Below, piece after piece: positions 8,087 through 18,406 of a DNA stretch of 64,000 bases. Origin of the DNA: Mycobacterium mantenii. GTDB lineage: Bacteria > Actinomycetota > Actinomycetes > Mycobacteriales > Mycobacteriaceae. The position numbers were made by a program, and so were the translations under genes. Where the stretch lies: assembly GCF_010731775.1 (NCBI RefSeq), contig NZ_AP022590.1, positions 62,001 through 126,000 on the forward strand, read 5' to 3'. Under the pieces are notes generated by a model. The model saw only the letters and a list, made by a program, of their open reading frames with translations. It searched no databases and had not been told where the DNA came from. Positions within the stretch are counted from its first letter, which is position 1. Each line of letters opens with the position of its first letter.

Positions 8087-8928
8087 ACGCCCCCGCGGGC
8101 ACCGGGCACTCCTGGCTGCCGCGCGCATCGTGTGACGCCGGCTGTGTGGGTGCGGGCGACGCCGCGTCGTCGCGGCCGCTGCGAAGGGCGCTGCGGGTAA
8201 CGCTTCGGCTTATGCTGGCGCTGCTGCTGGCGCCGGGGCTGCCGCTGCTGGCGGTGCCGCTGCCGGGCCGCACCCGTGTGCAGCGCATCTACTGCCGCTT
8301 GGTGCTGCGCTGCCTGGGTGTTCGAATCACCGTGACGGGCAACCCGATTCGCAACCTGCGCGGCGTGCTGGTGGTGAGCCCGCACATGTCCTGGCTCGAC
8401 GTCTTCGCCATCGGCTCGGTGCTGCCCGGGTCGTTCGTCGCGCGCGCCGACATGTTCACCGGTCCGGCGACCGGGATCGTGGCCCGCATCCTGAAGATCA
8501 TCCCGATCGAGCGATCCAGTCTGCGCCGGCTGCCCGGTGTGGTGGACGCCGTCGCCCGCCGGCTGCGCGCCGGTCAGACCGTGGTGGCGTTCCCGGAGGG
8601 CACGACGTGGTGCGGTCTGGACCGCGGCGCGTTCTATCCGGCGATGTTCCAGGCCGCGATCGACGCCGGGCGTCCGGTGCAGCCGCTGCGGCTGACCTAC
8701 CACCACATCGACGGCAGCCCCTCGACGGTGCCGGCCTTCGTCGGCGACGAGACACTGCTGAGCTCGATCCGCCGCCTGCTCGTCGTGCGGCGCACGCTGG
8801 CGCGGGTGCACGTCGAGTCTCTGCAGCTCCCGGGGACCGACCGGCGCGTCCTGGCCGGCCGGTGCCAGTCAGCGGTGGGTGCCGGAACCGCCCGGCGCGC
8901 TGGTCACGGGCACGTGCTGGTGGCCTGA
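8083..8928 (+). CDS. PlsC/OlsA-like 1-acyl-sn-glycerol-3-phosphate acyltransferase (Rv3026c-like)
   Basis: A 281-residue lysophospholipid acyltransferase. A hydrophobic N-terminal segment (about 37-60) would anchor it. The catalytic HX4D motif is HMSWLD (101-106) and the substrate-binding FPEGTT is at 170-175. It transfers an acyl chain to a hydroxyl on a lyso-lipid. Translational coupling to the OlsB-like gene (4-bp overlap) suggests it may O-acylate the product of that enzyme, as OlsA does, rather than serve only phosphatidate synthesis. Start chosen: the ATG at 8083 inside the ATGA overlap; the upstream TTG at 8074 is less likely. Confidence 0.83.
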   Translation: MNAPAGTGHSWLPRASCDAGCVGAGDAASSRPLRRALRVTLRLMLALLLAPGLPLLAVPLPGRTRVQRIYCRLVLRCLGVRITVTGNPIRNLRGVLVVSPHMSWLDVFAIGSVLPGSFVARADMFTGPATGIVARILKIIPIERSSLRRLPGVVDAVARRLRAGQTVVAFPEGTTWCGLDRGAFYPAMFQAAIDAGRPVQPLRLTYHHIDGSPSTVPAFVGDETLLSSIRRLLVVRRTLARVHVESLQLPGTDRRVLAGRCQSAVGAGTARRAGHGHVLVA

Positions 8929-8961
8929 GCAAACGGGCGGGCCGGTATCGTGGGTCGCGTC

Positions 8962-10140
8962 ATGGTCTACCTGGATCACGCCGCCACCACCCCGATGCAC
9001 CACGCCGCCGTCGAGGCGATGACGGCTGTGCTCGGCACGGTCGGCAACGCGTCCTCGCTGCACACCAGCGGACGGACGGCGCGGCGCCGCATCGAGGAAT
9101 CCCGTGAGCTGATCGCCGACAGGCTGGGCGCGCGCCCTTCGGAAGTCATCTTCACCGCCGGCGGCACCGAGAGCGACAACCTGGCGGTCAAGGGCATCTA
9201 CTGGGCCCGCCGCGACGCCGAGCCGCGGCACCGGCGCATCGTCACCAGCGAGGTGGAACACCACGCCGTGCTGGACTCGGTGAACTGGCTCGTCGAACAC
9301 GAGGGCGCCGAGGTCACCTGGCTGCCGACCGCCGCCGACGGGTCGGTGTCGGCCGCGGCGCTGCGCGAGGTGCTACAGCGCCACGACGACGTGGCGCTGG
9401 TCTCGGTGATGTGGGCCAACAACGAGGTCGGCACCGTCATGCCGGCCGCCGAACTCGCCGCCGTCGCGGCCGAATTCGGCGTTCCGATGCACAGCGACGC
9501 GGTTCAGGCGGTGGGGCAGTTGCCCGTCGACTTCGCCGCCAGCGGGCTCTCGGCGATGAGTGTGACCGCGCACAAGTTCGGCGGCCCATCGGCGGTCGGT
9601 GCGCTGCTGCTGCGTCGCGACGTCGCGTGCATGCCGCTGGCGCACGGCGGCGGGCAGGAGCGTGACATCCGTTCGGGCACGGCTGATGTCGCCGGAGCGG
9701 TCGGAATGGCGACGGCGGCCCGGATCTCGGTCGACGGGCTCGAGGTCAACAGCGCCCGGCTGCGGGCGTTGCGGGACCGGCTGGTCGACGGCGTGCTGGG
9801 CGGCATCGAGGACGTCAGCCTCAACGGGGCCCGCGATCCGCTGCGCCTTCCCGGCAACGCGCACTTCACGTTCCGCGGCTGCGAGGGCGACGCGCTGTTG
9901 ATGCTCTTGGACGCCAACGGAATCGAGTGCTCGACCGGATCTGCGTGCACCGCGGGTGTCGCGCAGCCCTCACACGTGCTGATCGCGATGGGCGCCGACC
10001 CGACCAGCGCTCGCGGGTCTTTGCGACTCTCGTTGGGCCACACTAGTGTTGACGCCGACGTCGATGCGGTGCTGCGGGTCCTGCCCGGGGCGGTGGACCG
10101 CGCCCGTCGGGCCGCGATGGCCGCCGCGGGGGCGTCTTAA
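8962..10140 (+). CDS. iscS: Cysteine desulfurase, IscS/NifS family (Rv3025c-like)
   Basis: A 392-residue PLP enzyme converting cysteine to alanine with transfer of sulfane sulfur. It carries the opening YLDHAATTP, the PLP-stacking H100 (EVEHHAVLD), the PLP Lys205 in AHKFGG and the catalytic Cys329 in GSACTAG. The start at ATG 8962 matches the conserved N-terminus; the GTG at 8950 would add four residues. A TATCGT -10 box lies 10 nt before the ATG. The next gene, mnmA, starts at the very next base after its stop, so sulfur is probably handed directly to tRNA thiolation; it may also supply Fe-S assembly. Confidence 0.93.
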   Translation: MVYLDHAATTPMHHAAVEAMTAVLGTVGNASSLHTSGRTARRRIEESRELIADRLGARPSEVIFTAGGTESDNLAVKGIYWARRDAEPRHRRIVTSEVEHHAVLDSVNWLVEHEGAEVTWLPTAADGSVSAAALREVLQRHDDVALVSVMWANNEVGTVMPAAELAAVAAEFGVPMHSDAVQAVGQLPVDFAASGLSAMSVTAHKFGGPSAVGALLLRRDVACMPLAHGGGQERDIRSGTADVAGAVGMATAARISVDGLEVNSARLRALRDRLVDGVLGGIEDVSLNGARDPLRLPGNAHFTFRGCEGDALLMLLDANGIECSTGSACTAGVAQPSHVLIAMGADPTSARGSLRLSLGHTSVDADVDAVLRVLPGAVDRARRAAMAAAGAS

Positions 10141-11217
10141 GTGAAAGTGCTTGCCGCCATGAGCGGTGGCGTCGACTCGTCGGTCGCCGCCGCCCGGATG
10201 GTCGACGCCGGACACGACGTGGTCGGCGTGCACCTGGCGCTGTCCAGCGCGCCCGGCACGCTGCGCACCGGCTCGCGCGGCTGCTGCTCGAAGGAAGACG
10301 CCTCCGACGCGCGCCGCGTCGCGGATGTGCTCGGAATCCCGTTCTACGTCTGGGATTTCGCGGAGAGGTTCAAGTCGGACGTAATCGACGAATTCGTGTC
10401 GTCGTACGCGCGTGGCGAAACACCCAACCCGTGCGTGGTGTGCAATCAGAAGATCAAGTTCTCGGCCCTGTCGGCGAAAGCCGTTGCCCTCGGGTTCGAT
10501 ACGGTGGCCACCGGCCACTACGCCCGGCTGGCGAGTGGGCGGTTGCGGCGCGCCGTCGACACGGACAAGGACCAGTCCTACGTGCTGGCCGTCCTGAGCG
10601 CCGAGCAGTTGCGCCACGCGGCGTTCCCCATCGGGGACACCCCCAAGCCGCAGATCCGGGCCGAGGCCGCCCGACGCGGTCTGACCGTCGCGGACAAGCC
10701 GGACAGTCATGACATCTGCTTCATCCCTTCGGGCAATACCCGCGCGTTTCTGGGCGAGCGCATCGGGGTGCGCCGGGGCGCCGTGGTCAATGCGGACGGC
10801 ACGGTGCTCGCCGAGCATGACGGCGTGCACGGTTTCACCATCGGCCAGCGCAAGGGGCTGGGCATCGCCGGGCCGGGACCTGACGGCCGCCCCCGGTACG
10901 TGACCGCGATCGACGCGGAGACCGCGACCGTGCAGGTGGGAGAGGCGGCCGATCTCGAAATCCGCGAAATAGTCGGGCGGACACCGATTTTCACCTCAGG
11001 CGTGTCGCCGTCGGGCCCGGTGGAGTGCGGGGTTCAGGTGCGCGCGCACGGTGAAACGGCCGATGCGGTGGCCGAATTGGTCGACGACGAGCTCGTCGTG
11101 CGCCTGCGCGCCCCGATGCGCGGTGTGGCGCGCGGCCAGACGCTGGTGCTGTACCGGCCCGACCCCGACGGTGACGAGGTGCTCGGCAGCGCCACCATCG
11201 CGGCGACCGCGCGCTGA
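10141..11217 (+). CDS. mnmA: tRNA-specific 2-thiouridylase MnmA
   Basis: A 358-residue enzyme that makes 2-thiouridine at wobble U34 of tRNA Lys/Glu/Gln. The PP-loop ATP site is SGGVDSS (8-14). Cys101 (in CVVCNQ) and Cys193 (in DICFIPSG) form the catalytic/persulfide pair. A C-terminal beta-barrel contains the GQRKGLGI segment. It starts with GTG directly after the TAA of the desulfurase gene (0 bp gap). The 3' neighbour on the other strand is a lipoprotein gene 7 bp away. Confidence 0.94.
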   Translation: MKVLAAMSGGVDSSVAAARMVDAGHDVVGVHLALSSAPGTLRTGSRGCCSKEDASDARRVADVLGIPFYVWDFAERFKSDVIDEFVSSYARGETPNPCVVCNQKIKFSALSAKAVALGFDTVATGHYARLASGRLRRAVDTDKDQSYVLAVLSAEQLRHAAFPIGDTPKPQIRAEAARRGLTVADKPDSHDICFIPSGNTRAFLGERIGVRRGAVVNADGTVLAEHDGVHGFTIGQRKGLGIAGPGPDGRPRYVTAIDAETATVQVGEAADLEIREIVGRTPIFTSGVSPSGPVECGVQVRAHGETADAVAELVDDELVVRLRAPMRGVARGQTLVLYRPDPDGDEVLGSATIAATAR

Positions 11218-11224
11218 ATCGGGG

Positions 11225-11869
11225 CTACCGCGGCACGTTCGCCGAAATATTCGTCATCACGATGTCGGACACCGATTGCGCGAAACCGCAGAAGGTGACC
11301 TCCAGCATGGCCACCGACAGGATCCTGTAGTCGCGGCCGCACCCGCCGGGCCGCAGGTGCAGCGAGGTGGCGTCGGCGTTCCAGTCGCCGACATACAGCT
11401 GCCCGCTCGAGCCGTTCGCGCAGTCGCCGACGGTGCCCACCAGGGCGCCGAAGGCACGCCGGGCGGTGTCGGCGTCGCGGTAGGCCGCGGCGCCCTCGGA
11501 GATCAGCGCGCCGTCGGGCGGGTCCTGAAACGTCGTCTTGTGAAACGCCTCGAGGTCGCGCCCGAACGTCGCGGTCTCGGCGTAGATGAACCGGCACTCG
11601 CGTGGCGCGGTCTGCGCCAGCGCGTCGATGTCCACCGGGCTGGTGCCGTCCATCGAGGGAATGATGGTCAGATGCTCGCCGGCCCCGGTGATCGCGCGCA
11701 TCCGCGACTGGTCGAGCAGGATCGCGTCGACGTCGACGCCCTGCACCACCTTGCGGTTGGCGCCGGATCCCGCCGTGGCCGCGCCGTCCACCACCCGGGT
11801 GCACGCCGCTACCAGCATCACCGCGCCGCACAACAGCGGCAGCCACGCTGATTTCGCCTTCTGCGACAC
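11225..11869 (-). CDS. Lipoprotein with PknH_C-type sensor domain (LpqA-like)
   Basis: A 214-residue predicted lipoprotein. A basic start is followed by a hydrophobic stretch and a lipobox VAAC with Cys23. The mature part resembles the PknH extracellular domain family (PF14032), with four further cysteines in ECRF, GDCANG, GGCGRD and FCGF that could form two disulfides. M. tuberculosis LpqA (Rv3016) occupies a comparable position. Translation from GTG 11869 has a GAAGGGG ribosome-binding site 10 nt upstream. Longer in-frame readings run antisense through the MetE-like gene and are not real. The ligand or partner is unknown. Confidence 0.82.
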   Translation of the reverse strand: MSQKAKSAWLPLLCGAVMLVAACTRVVDGAATAGSGANRKVVQGVDVDAILLDQSRMRAITGAGEHLTIIPSMDGTSPVDIDALAQTAPRECRFIYAETATFGRDLEAFHKTTFQDPPDGALISEGAAAYRDADTARRAFGALVGTVGDCANGSSGQLYVGDWNADATSLHLRPGGCGRDYRILSVAMLEVTFCGFAQSVSDIVMTNISANVPR

Positions 11870-11956
11870 CTTTTCGCACCCCTTCGGCGTTGAACCTACC
11901 CGCGCGGCCGGCCGGCACACAGACCCCTGCCGACCTTCGAGTGGCGCGACGTCGAA

Positions 11957-11962
11957 TACGGT
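11957..11962 (+). promoter_or_regulatory. -10 box TACGGT of the MetE-like gene
   Basis: TACGGT ends 6 nt before the GTG at 11969, a typical leaderless arrangement. It supports that start codon. Confidence 0.5.
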
Positions 11963-11968
11963 TGTCCG

Positions 11969-12997
11969 GTGAGTGTTTTCAGCCATCCCTTTGCCAATGC
12001 CAGCGGCGTCGGATCGTGGCCCGGCATCGCCGCGCGCCAAGCCGCCGAAGTTGTCGTGGGTGAACTGGCGGGCGCGCTGGCCCACATCGTCGAGCTGCCC
12101 GCGCGCGGAGTGGGCGCGGACATGATCGGCCGCGCCGGCGCGCTGCTGATCGACGTGGCCATCGACGCGGCGCCGCGCGGCTACCGGCTTGCCGCCCGGC
12201 CCGGCGCGGTCACCCGCCGCGCCGTCAGCCTGCTCGACGAGGACATGGACGCCCTGGAAGAGGCCTGGGAAACCGCCGGCCTGCGCAACGACGGCCGGGT
12301 GGTCAAGGTGCAGGCTCCGGGCCCGATCACGCTGGCCGCCGAGGTCGAGCTGTCCAACGGCCACCGGGCGATCACCGATTCCGGGGCGCTGCGAGACCTG
12401 GCGGCGTCGCTGGCCGAGGGCGTGTCCGCGCACCGCGCGGGCCTGGGCCGCCGGCTCGAGGCGGAGGTGGTGGTTCAGTTCGACGAGCCGTCGCTGCCGA
12501 AGGCGCTGGGCGGGGGGCTGAGCGGGGTGACTTCGCTGAGCCCGGTGGCGCCCATCGACGAGGAGGTGGCCGCCGGGCTGCTCGACGCCTGCGCCCAGAC
12601 GGTGGGAGGGGAGGTGCTGCTGCACTGCTGCGCCCCCGATGTGCCATGGAACATGTTGCAGCGCAGCACATTTCGGGCGGTTTCCGTGACTGCCGGCAGC
12701 CTGAATGCGGCGGATCTGGACGGCATTGCCGCGTTCGTGGAGCCGGGCCGCACCGTCATGTTGGGGGTGGTGGCCGGCGACACCCCGCCGCGTCGGCCGT
12801 CGGCGGAGGAGGTGGCTTCGGCGGTGGTCGCCGTGACCGATCGCCTCGGCTTCGCCCGCTCGGCGCTGCGCGACCGCATCGGCGTCACCCCCGCCTGCGG
12901 TCTGGCCCGCGCGACGCCGGAGTGGGCCCGCACCGCGATCGGGCTCGCCCGCAAGGCGGCCGAGATGTTCGCCGCGGATCCCGACGCCATCGAATAG
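11969..12997 (+). CDS. MetE-like (cobalamin-independent methionine synthase fold) protein, Rv3015c-like
   Basis: A 342-residue protein related to the catalytic half of MetE/UROD-fold proteins: GVGSWPG near the start, FDEPSLPKALGG near 171-182, LLHCCAPDVPW near 215-225 and a C-terminal TPACGLARAT. It is much shorter than MetE and lacks its N-terminal half. The role is unknown; a methyltransferase acting on a thiol is only a guess from the fold. The GTG start is supported by the leaderless -10 box. It is followed by a spacer with two palindromic operators. Confidence 0.82.
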   Translation: MSVFSHPFANASGVGSWPGIAARQAAEVVVGELAGALAHIVELPARGVGADMIGRAGALLIDVAIDAAPRGYRLAARPGAVTRRAVSLLDEDMDALEEAWETAGLRNDGRVVKVQAPGPITLAAEVELSNGHRAITDSGALRDLAASLAEGVSAHRAGLGRRLEAEVVVQFDEPSLPKALGGGLSGVTSLSPVAPIDEEVAAGLLDACAQTVGGEVLLHCCAPDVPWNMLQRSTFRAVSVTAGSLNAADLDGIAAFVEPGRTVMLGVVAGDTPPRRPSAEEVASAVVAVTDRLGFARSALRDRIGVTPACGLARATPEWARTAIGLARKAAEMFAADPDAIE

Positions 12998-13013
12998 GCA
13001 ACCAATTGGTTGC
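12998..13013. promoter_or_regulatory. Operator O1: perfect palindrome GCAACC-AATT-GGTTGC
   Basis: A 16-bp perfect palindrome immediately after the MetE-like gene stop and about 45 bp before the SRPBCC reading frame. The same half-sites recur at 13044-13059, so this is probably the operator of the ArsR-type regulator encoded in the same operon. Confidence 0.65.
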
Positions 13014-13043
13014 GTTTCCATCCGCCCCGTGCTGAACTGACAG

Positions 13044-13059
13044 GCAACCAGGAGGTTGC
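13044..13059. promoter_or_regulatory. Operator O2: GCAACC-AGGA-GGTTGC, overlaps the Shine-Dalgarno
   Basis: The second copy of GCAACC-N4-GGTTGC lies 46 bp (centre to centre) after O1. Its centre contains AGGAGG (13050-13055), the ribosome-binding site of the SRPBCC gene. A regulator bound here would block transcription, and the RNA could fold to hide the site. Confidence 0.65.
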
Positions 13060-13544
13060 ATATAAAGATCGAGAAGCATGTGGTGCTGCGCGCCCCGCTG
13101 GACCGGGTGTGGCGGGCCATCAGCGACGCCGAGGAGTTCGGGCGCTGGTTCGGGGTGCGCTTCGACGGGCCGTTCGTCGCCGGCACCTCGGTGACCGCCG
13201 CGATCAGGCCGACCATCGTCGACGACGAGGTCGCCAAGCGCCAGGAGGCGCACGCGGGGGTGCAGAGCACCTGGCAGATCGTCGCCATCGAGCCGCAGCG
13301 CCGGTTCGCCTACCGATGGCATCCGTTCGCCGTCGATCCGGATGTCGACTACGACCGGGAGCCGACCACGCTCGTCGAGTTCACCCTGTCCGAGCAGCCC
13401 GACGGCGTGCTGCTGACCATCACCGAATCCGGATTCGAGGCGATTCCGGAGGCGCGTCGCGGCCCGTCCTGCGAGGCCAACGGCGAAGGCTGGGCGATCC
13501 AGACCACGCTGATGCGCAGGTACGTCGAAGACGTCCGGGTATGA
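13056..13544 (+). CDS. SRPBCC / AHSA1-like protein co-operonic with ArsR
   Basis: About 160 residues of the SRPBCC (Aha1-like) fold: KHVVLRAPLDRVWRAISDAEEFGRWFG at the start, RFAYRWHPF in the middle, and a C-terminal helix after GEGWAIQ. Pairing with an ArsR regulator is common in mycobacteria. Its function is unknown. The start is doubtful: TTG 13056 abuts AGGAGG with no spacing, while ATA at 13062 has an ideal 6-nt spacing but is a rare start codon; downstream GTG codons at 13080 and 13083 lack a ribosome-binding site. The stop overlaps the arsR ATG by 4 bp. Confidence 0.75.
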   Translation: MHIKIEKHVVLRAPLDRVWRAISDAEEFGRWFGVRFDGPFVAGTSVTAAIRPTIVDDEVAKRQEAHAGVQSTWQIVAIEPQRRFAYRWHPFAVDPDVDYDREPTTLVEFTLSEQPDGVLLTITESGFEAIPEARRGPSCEANGEGWAIQTTLMRRYVEDVRV

Positions 13545-13876
13545 GCGGACGTGCCGTCGTCGACGCGCCGCTGTTCGACGCCCTGGGTGATCCCAACCGG
13601 TTACGCATCATCGTGCGGCTCTGCGATCAGGGCCCGAGCTCGACGTCGCAGGTCACCAGCGTCATCCCGATCACCCGGCAGGCGGCCAGCAAACACCTGC
13701 AGCTGCTGGAGTCCGTCGGGCTGGTGACCAGCAGCCGGCGGGGCCGCGAACGCGTCTGGACGGTGCAGACCCAGCCACTGGCGTCGGCCAGCGACTACCT
13801 GAGTCAGCTGTCCCGCCGGTGGGATGCCGCGGTGGACCGGTTGCGTGCCTACGTCGAGGACTCAGTGGAGGACTGA
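13541..13876 (+). CDS. ArsR-family winged-helix repressor
   Basis: A 111-residue regulator: FDALGDPNRLRIIVRL helix, recognition helix within TRQAASKHLQLLESVGLV and wing RRGRERVW. It lacks the ELCVCDL metal motif, so it is probably not a metal sensor. It is translationally coupled to the SRPBCC gene (ATGA at 13541). It probably represses its own operon through the twin GCAACC-N4-GGTTGC sites. The SRPBCC partner could sequester or deliver the inducing ligand (inference). Confidence 0.85.
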   Translation: MSGRAVVDAPLFDALGDPNRLRIIVRLCDQGPSSTSQVTSVIPITRQAASKHLQLLESVGLVTSSRRGRERVWTVQTQPLASASDYLSQLSRRWDAAVDRLRAYVEDSVED

Positions 13877-13902
13877 TCGCGTTTCGCGTCGGTGTCCTCG
13901 GA

Positions 13903-17120
<3,218 letters not shown>

Positions 17121-17122
<2 letters not shown>

Positions 17123-17147
17123 CGAATCCACATTCGTCGGGCCCGAC
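17121..17147. promoter_or_regulatory. Inverted repeats upstream of tetR
   Basis: GACGAAT-CCAC-ATTCGTC (17121-17138) overlaps the 12-bp palindrome GTCGGGCCCGAC (17136-17147). They directly follow the PLP-lyase stop and precede the tetR promoter. They may be a terminator hairpin for ligA-lyase or a TetR autoregulatory site. Confidence 0.4.
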
Positions 17148-17181
17148 TGCGCCGAAATTGGTCCGCACCGCCGGGCGGCTC

Positions 17182-17187
17182 TATCGT
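17182..17187 (+). promoter_or_regulatory. -10 box TATCGT of tetR
   Basis: TATCGT ends 7 nt before the ATG at 17195, a leaderless arrangement that favours this ATG over the GTG at 17186. Confidence 0.5.
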
Positions 17188-17194
17188 GGGCTCT

Positions 17195-17791
17195 ATGACC
17201 CAGACGGCCGACCGGTACGAGCAGGCATCGCCGTGGTCGCCTCGCGAGGCCGAAATCCTGGGAGTGACCCTGCGGCTGCTGCAGGAACACGGCTATGACC
17301 AGCTGACCGTGGACGCGGTGGCCAACGCCGCCCGCGCCAGCAAGGCCACCGTCTACCGGCGCTGGCCGTCCAAGGCCGAACTGGTGTTGGCCGCCTTCAT
17401 CGAAGGCGTGCGCCAGGTGGCCGTCCCGCCGAACACCGGCACCTTGCGCGGCGACCTGCTGAGCCTGGGAGAGACCATCACCCAGGAGTGCGGGCAGCAC
17501 GCCGGCACCATCCGCGCGGTGATGGTCGAGGTGTCGCGCCACCCCGCGCTCAAGGACGCGATGCAGCATCAATTCCTGGACCAGCGCAAAGCCACGATTC
17601 AGCACGTGCTGCACCATGCGGCCGACCGCGGCGAGATCGCCGAAGACGTCATCACCGACGAACTCTGGGACCTGTTGCCCGGCTACCTGATCTTCCGCTC
17701 GATCTTGCCCGGCCGGCCACCCACCCGTCGCACGGTGCAAGCCTTTGTCGACGGGTTTCTCATCCCCGGTCTGACCAGGTCCGCCGGGTAA
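17195..17791 (+). CDS. TetR-family regulator upstream of mmpS-mmpL
   Basis: A 198-residue TetR regulator. The N-terminal helix-turn-helix is LTVDAVANAARASKATVYRRW (about 37-57), followed by an all-helical ligand-binding domain. It lies 168 bp before mmpS in the same direction. The spacer holds a clear palindrome (17851-17873), so it probably represses the mmpS-mmpL exporter. The inducer is unknown. Confidence 0.87.
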   Translation: MTQTADRYEQASPWSPREAEILGVTLRLLQEHGYDQLTVDAVANAARASKATVYRRWPSKAELVLAAFIEGVRQVAVPPNTGTLRGDLLSLGETITQECGQHAGTIRAVMVEVSRHPALKDAMQHQFLDQRKATIQHVLHHAADRGEIAEDVITDELWDLLPGYLIFRSILPGRPPTRRTVQAFVDGFLIPGLTRSAG

Positions 17792-17850
17792 CGACGCGGC
17801 ATTTCCGAGTTGGCCCCGCGGGGGAGGAATATACGCGCGCGTCTCTTGTG

Positions 17851-17873
17851 CAGTACGGTCCCGTACCGTACTG
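17851..17873. promoter_or_regulatory. TetR operator candidate CAGTACGGT-N5-ACCGTACTG
   Basis: Two perfect 9-bp arms (17851-17859, 17865-17873) with a 5-nt spacer. This is the size and symmetry expected of a TetR-family site, about 90 bp before the mmpS start. Confidence 0.65.
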
Positions 17874-17887
17874 TCATAGCTGTCGAT

Positions 17888-17927
17888 CACGCTCACGATG
17901 TTTGCCGCCGCGGTTGGCGTGAGCGTG
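17888..17927 (+). promoter_or_regulatory. Inverted repeat CACGCTCAC ... GTGAGCGTG in the mmpS leader
   Basis: 9-bp perfect arms at 17888-17896 and 17919-17927 separated by 22 nt, just before mmpS. It may be a second operator or an mRNA leader hairpin. Confidence 0.4.
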
Positions 17928-17959
17928 GTGCTGTCGCCCGATCTTCGAAAGGCTAACGG

Positions 17960-18406
17960 GTGAAAGGCTTTTCGATCGCGTCCCTGGTGAAGCGGGGATG
18001 GATGGTGCTCGTCGCCGTGGTGGTCGTCGCGCTCGCGGGGTTCGGAATCTATCGCCTGCACGGGATCTTCGGGTCGCACAACACCACCTCGGCCGGCAGC
18101 GGCCTGGCAGGCGAGATCGTCCCGTTCAACCCCAAGCAGGTCGTGCTCGAGGTCTTCGGCGCACCGGGCGCCGTGGCCACCATCAACTACCTTGACGTCA
18201 ACGCACAGCCGCAGCAAGTCAAAGACGCGCCGCTGCCGTGGTCGTTCACCATCACCACGACCGAACCCGCGGTCATCGGCAACGTCGTCGCGCAGGGCAA
18301 CGGCGACACCCTGGGCTGCCGCATCACCGTCAACGGCGAAGTGAAAGACCAACGCACCGTTAACAAAGTCGACGCCTACACCTACTGTCTGGATAAATCC
18401 GGATGA
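17960..18406 (+). CDS. MmpS-family membrane accessory protein
   Basis: A 148-residue MmpS protein with one N-terminal transmembrane helix (about 13-31) and a periplasmic beta-rich MmpS domain. The domain has the family pattern VEVFG-like/INYLDVN and two cysteines (GCRITV, TYCLD). MmpS proteins support MmpL transporters in exporting lipids or siderophores. The GTG start is at 17960; its stop overlaps the mmpL ATG (ATGA), as in other mmpS-mmpL operons. Confidence 0.9.
   Translation: MKGFSIASLVKRGWMVLVAVVVVALAGFGIYRLHGIFGSHNTTSAGSGLAGEIVPFNPKQVVLEVFGAPGAVATINYLDVNAQPQQVKDAPLPWSFTITTTEPAVIGNVVAQGNGDTLGCRITVNGEVKDQRTVNKVDAYTYCLDKSG

Noticed and set aside
11870..13288. Extension of the lipoprotein gene to a 687-residue protein
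   Set aside because: The upstream part is antisense to the MetE-like gene; a signal peptide with lipobox begins at the GTG at 11869.
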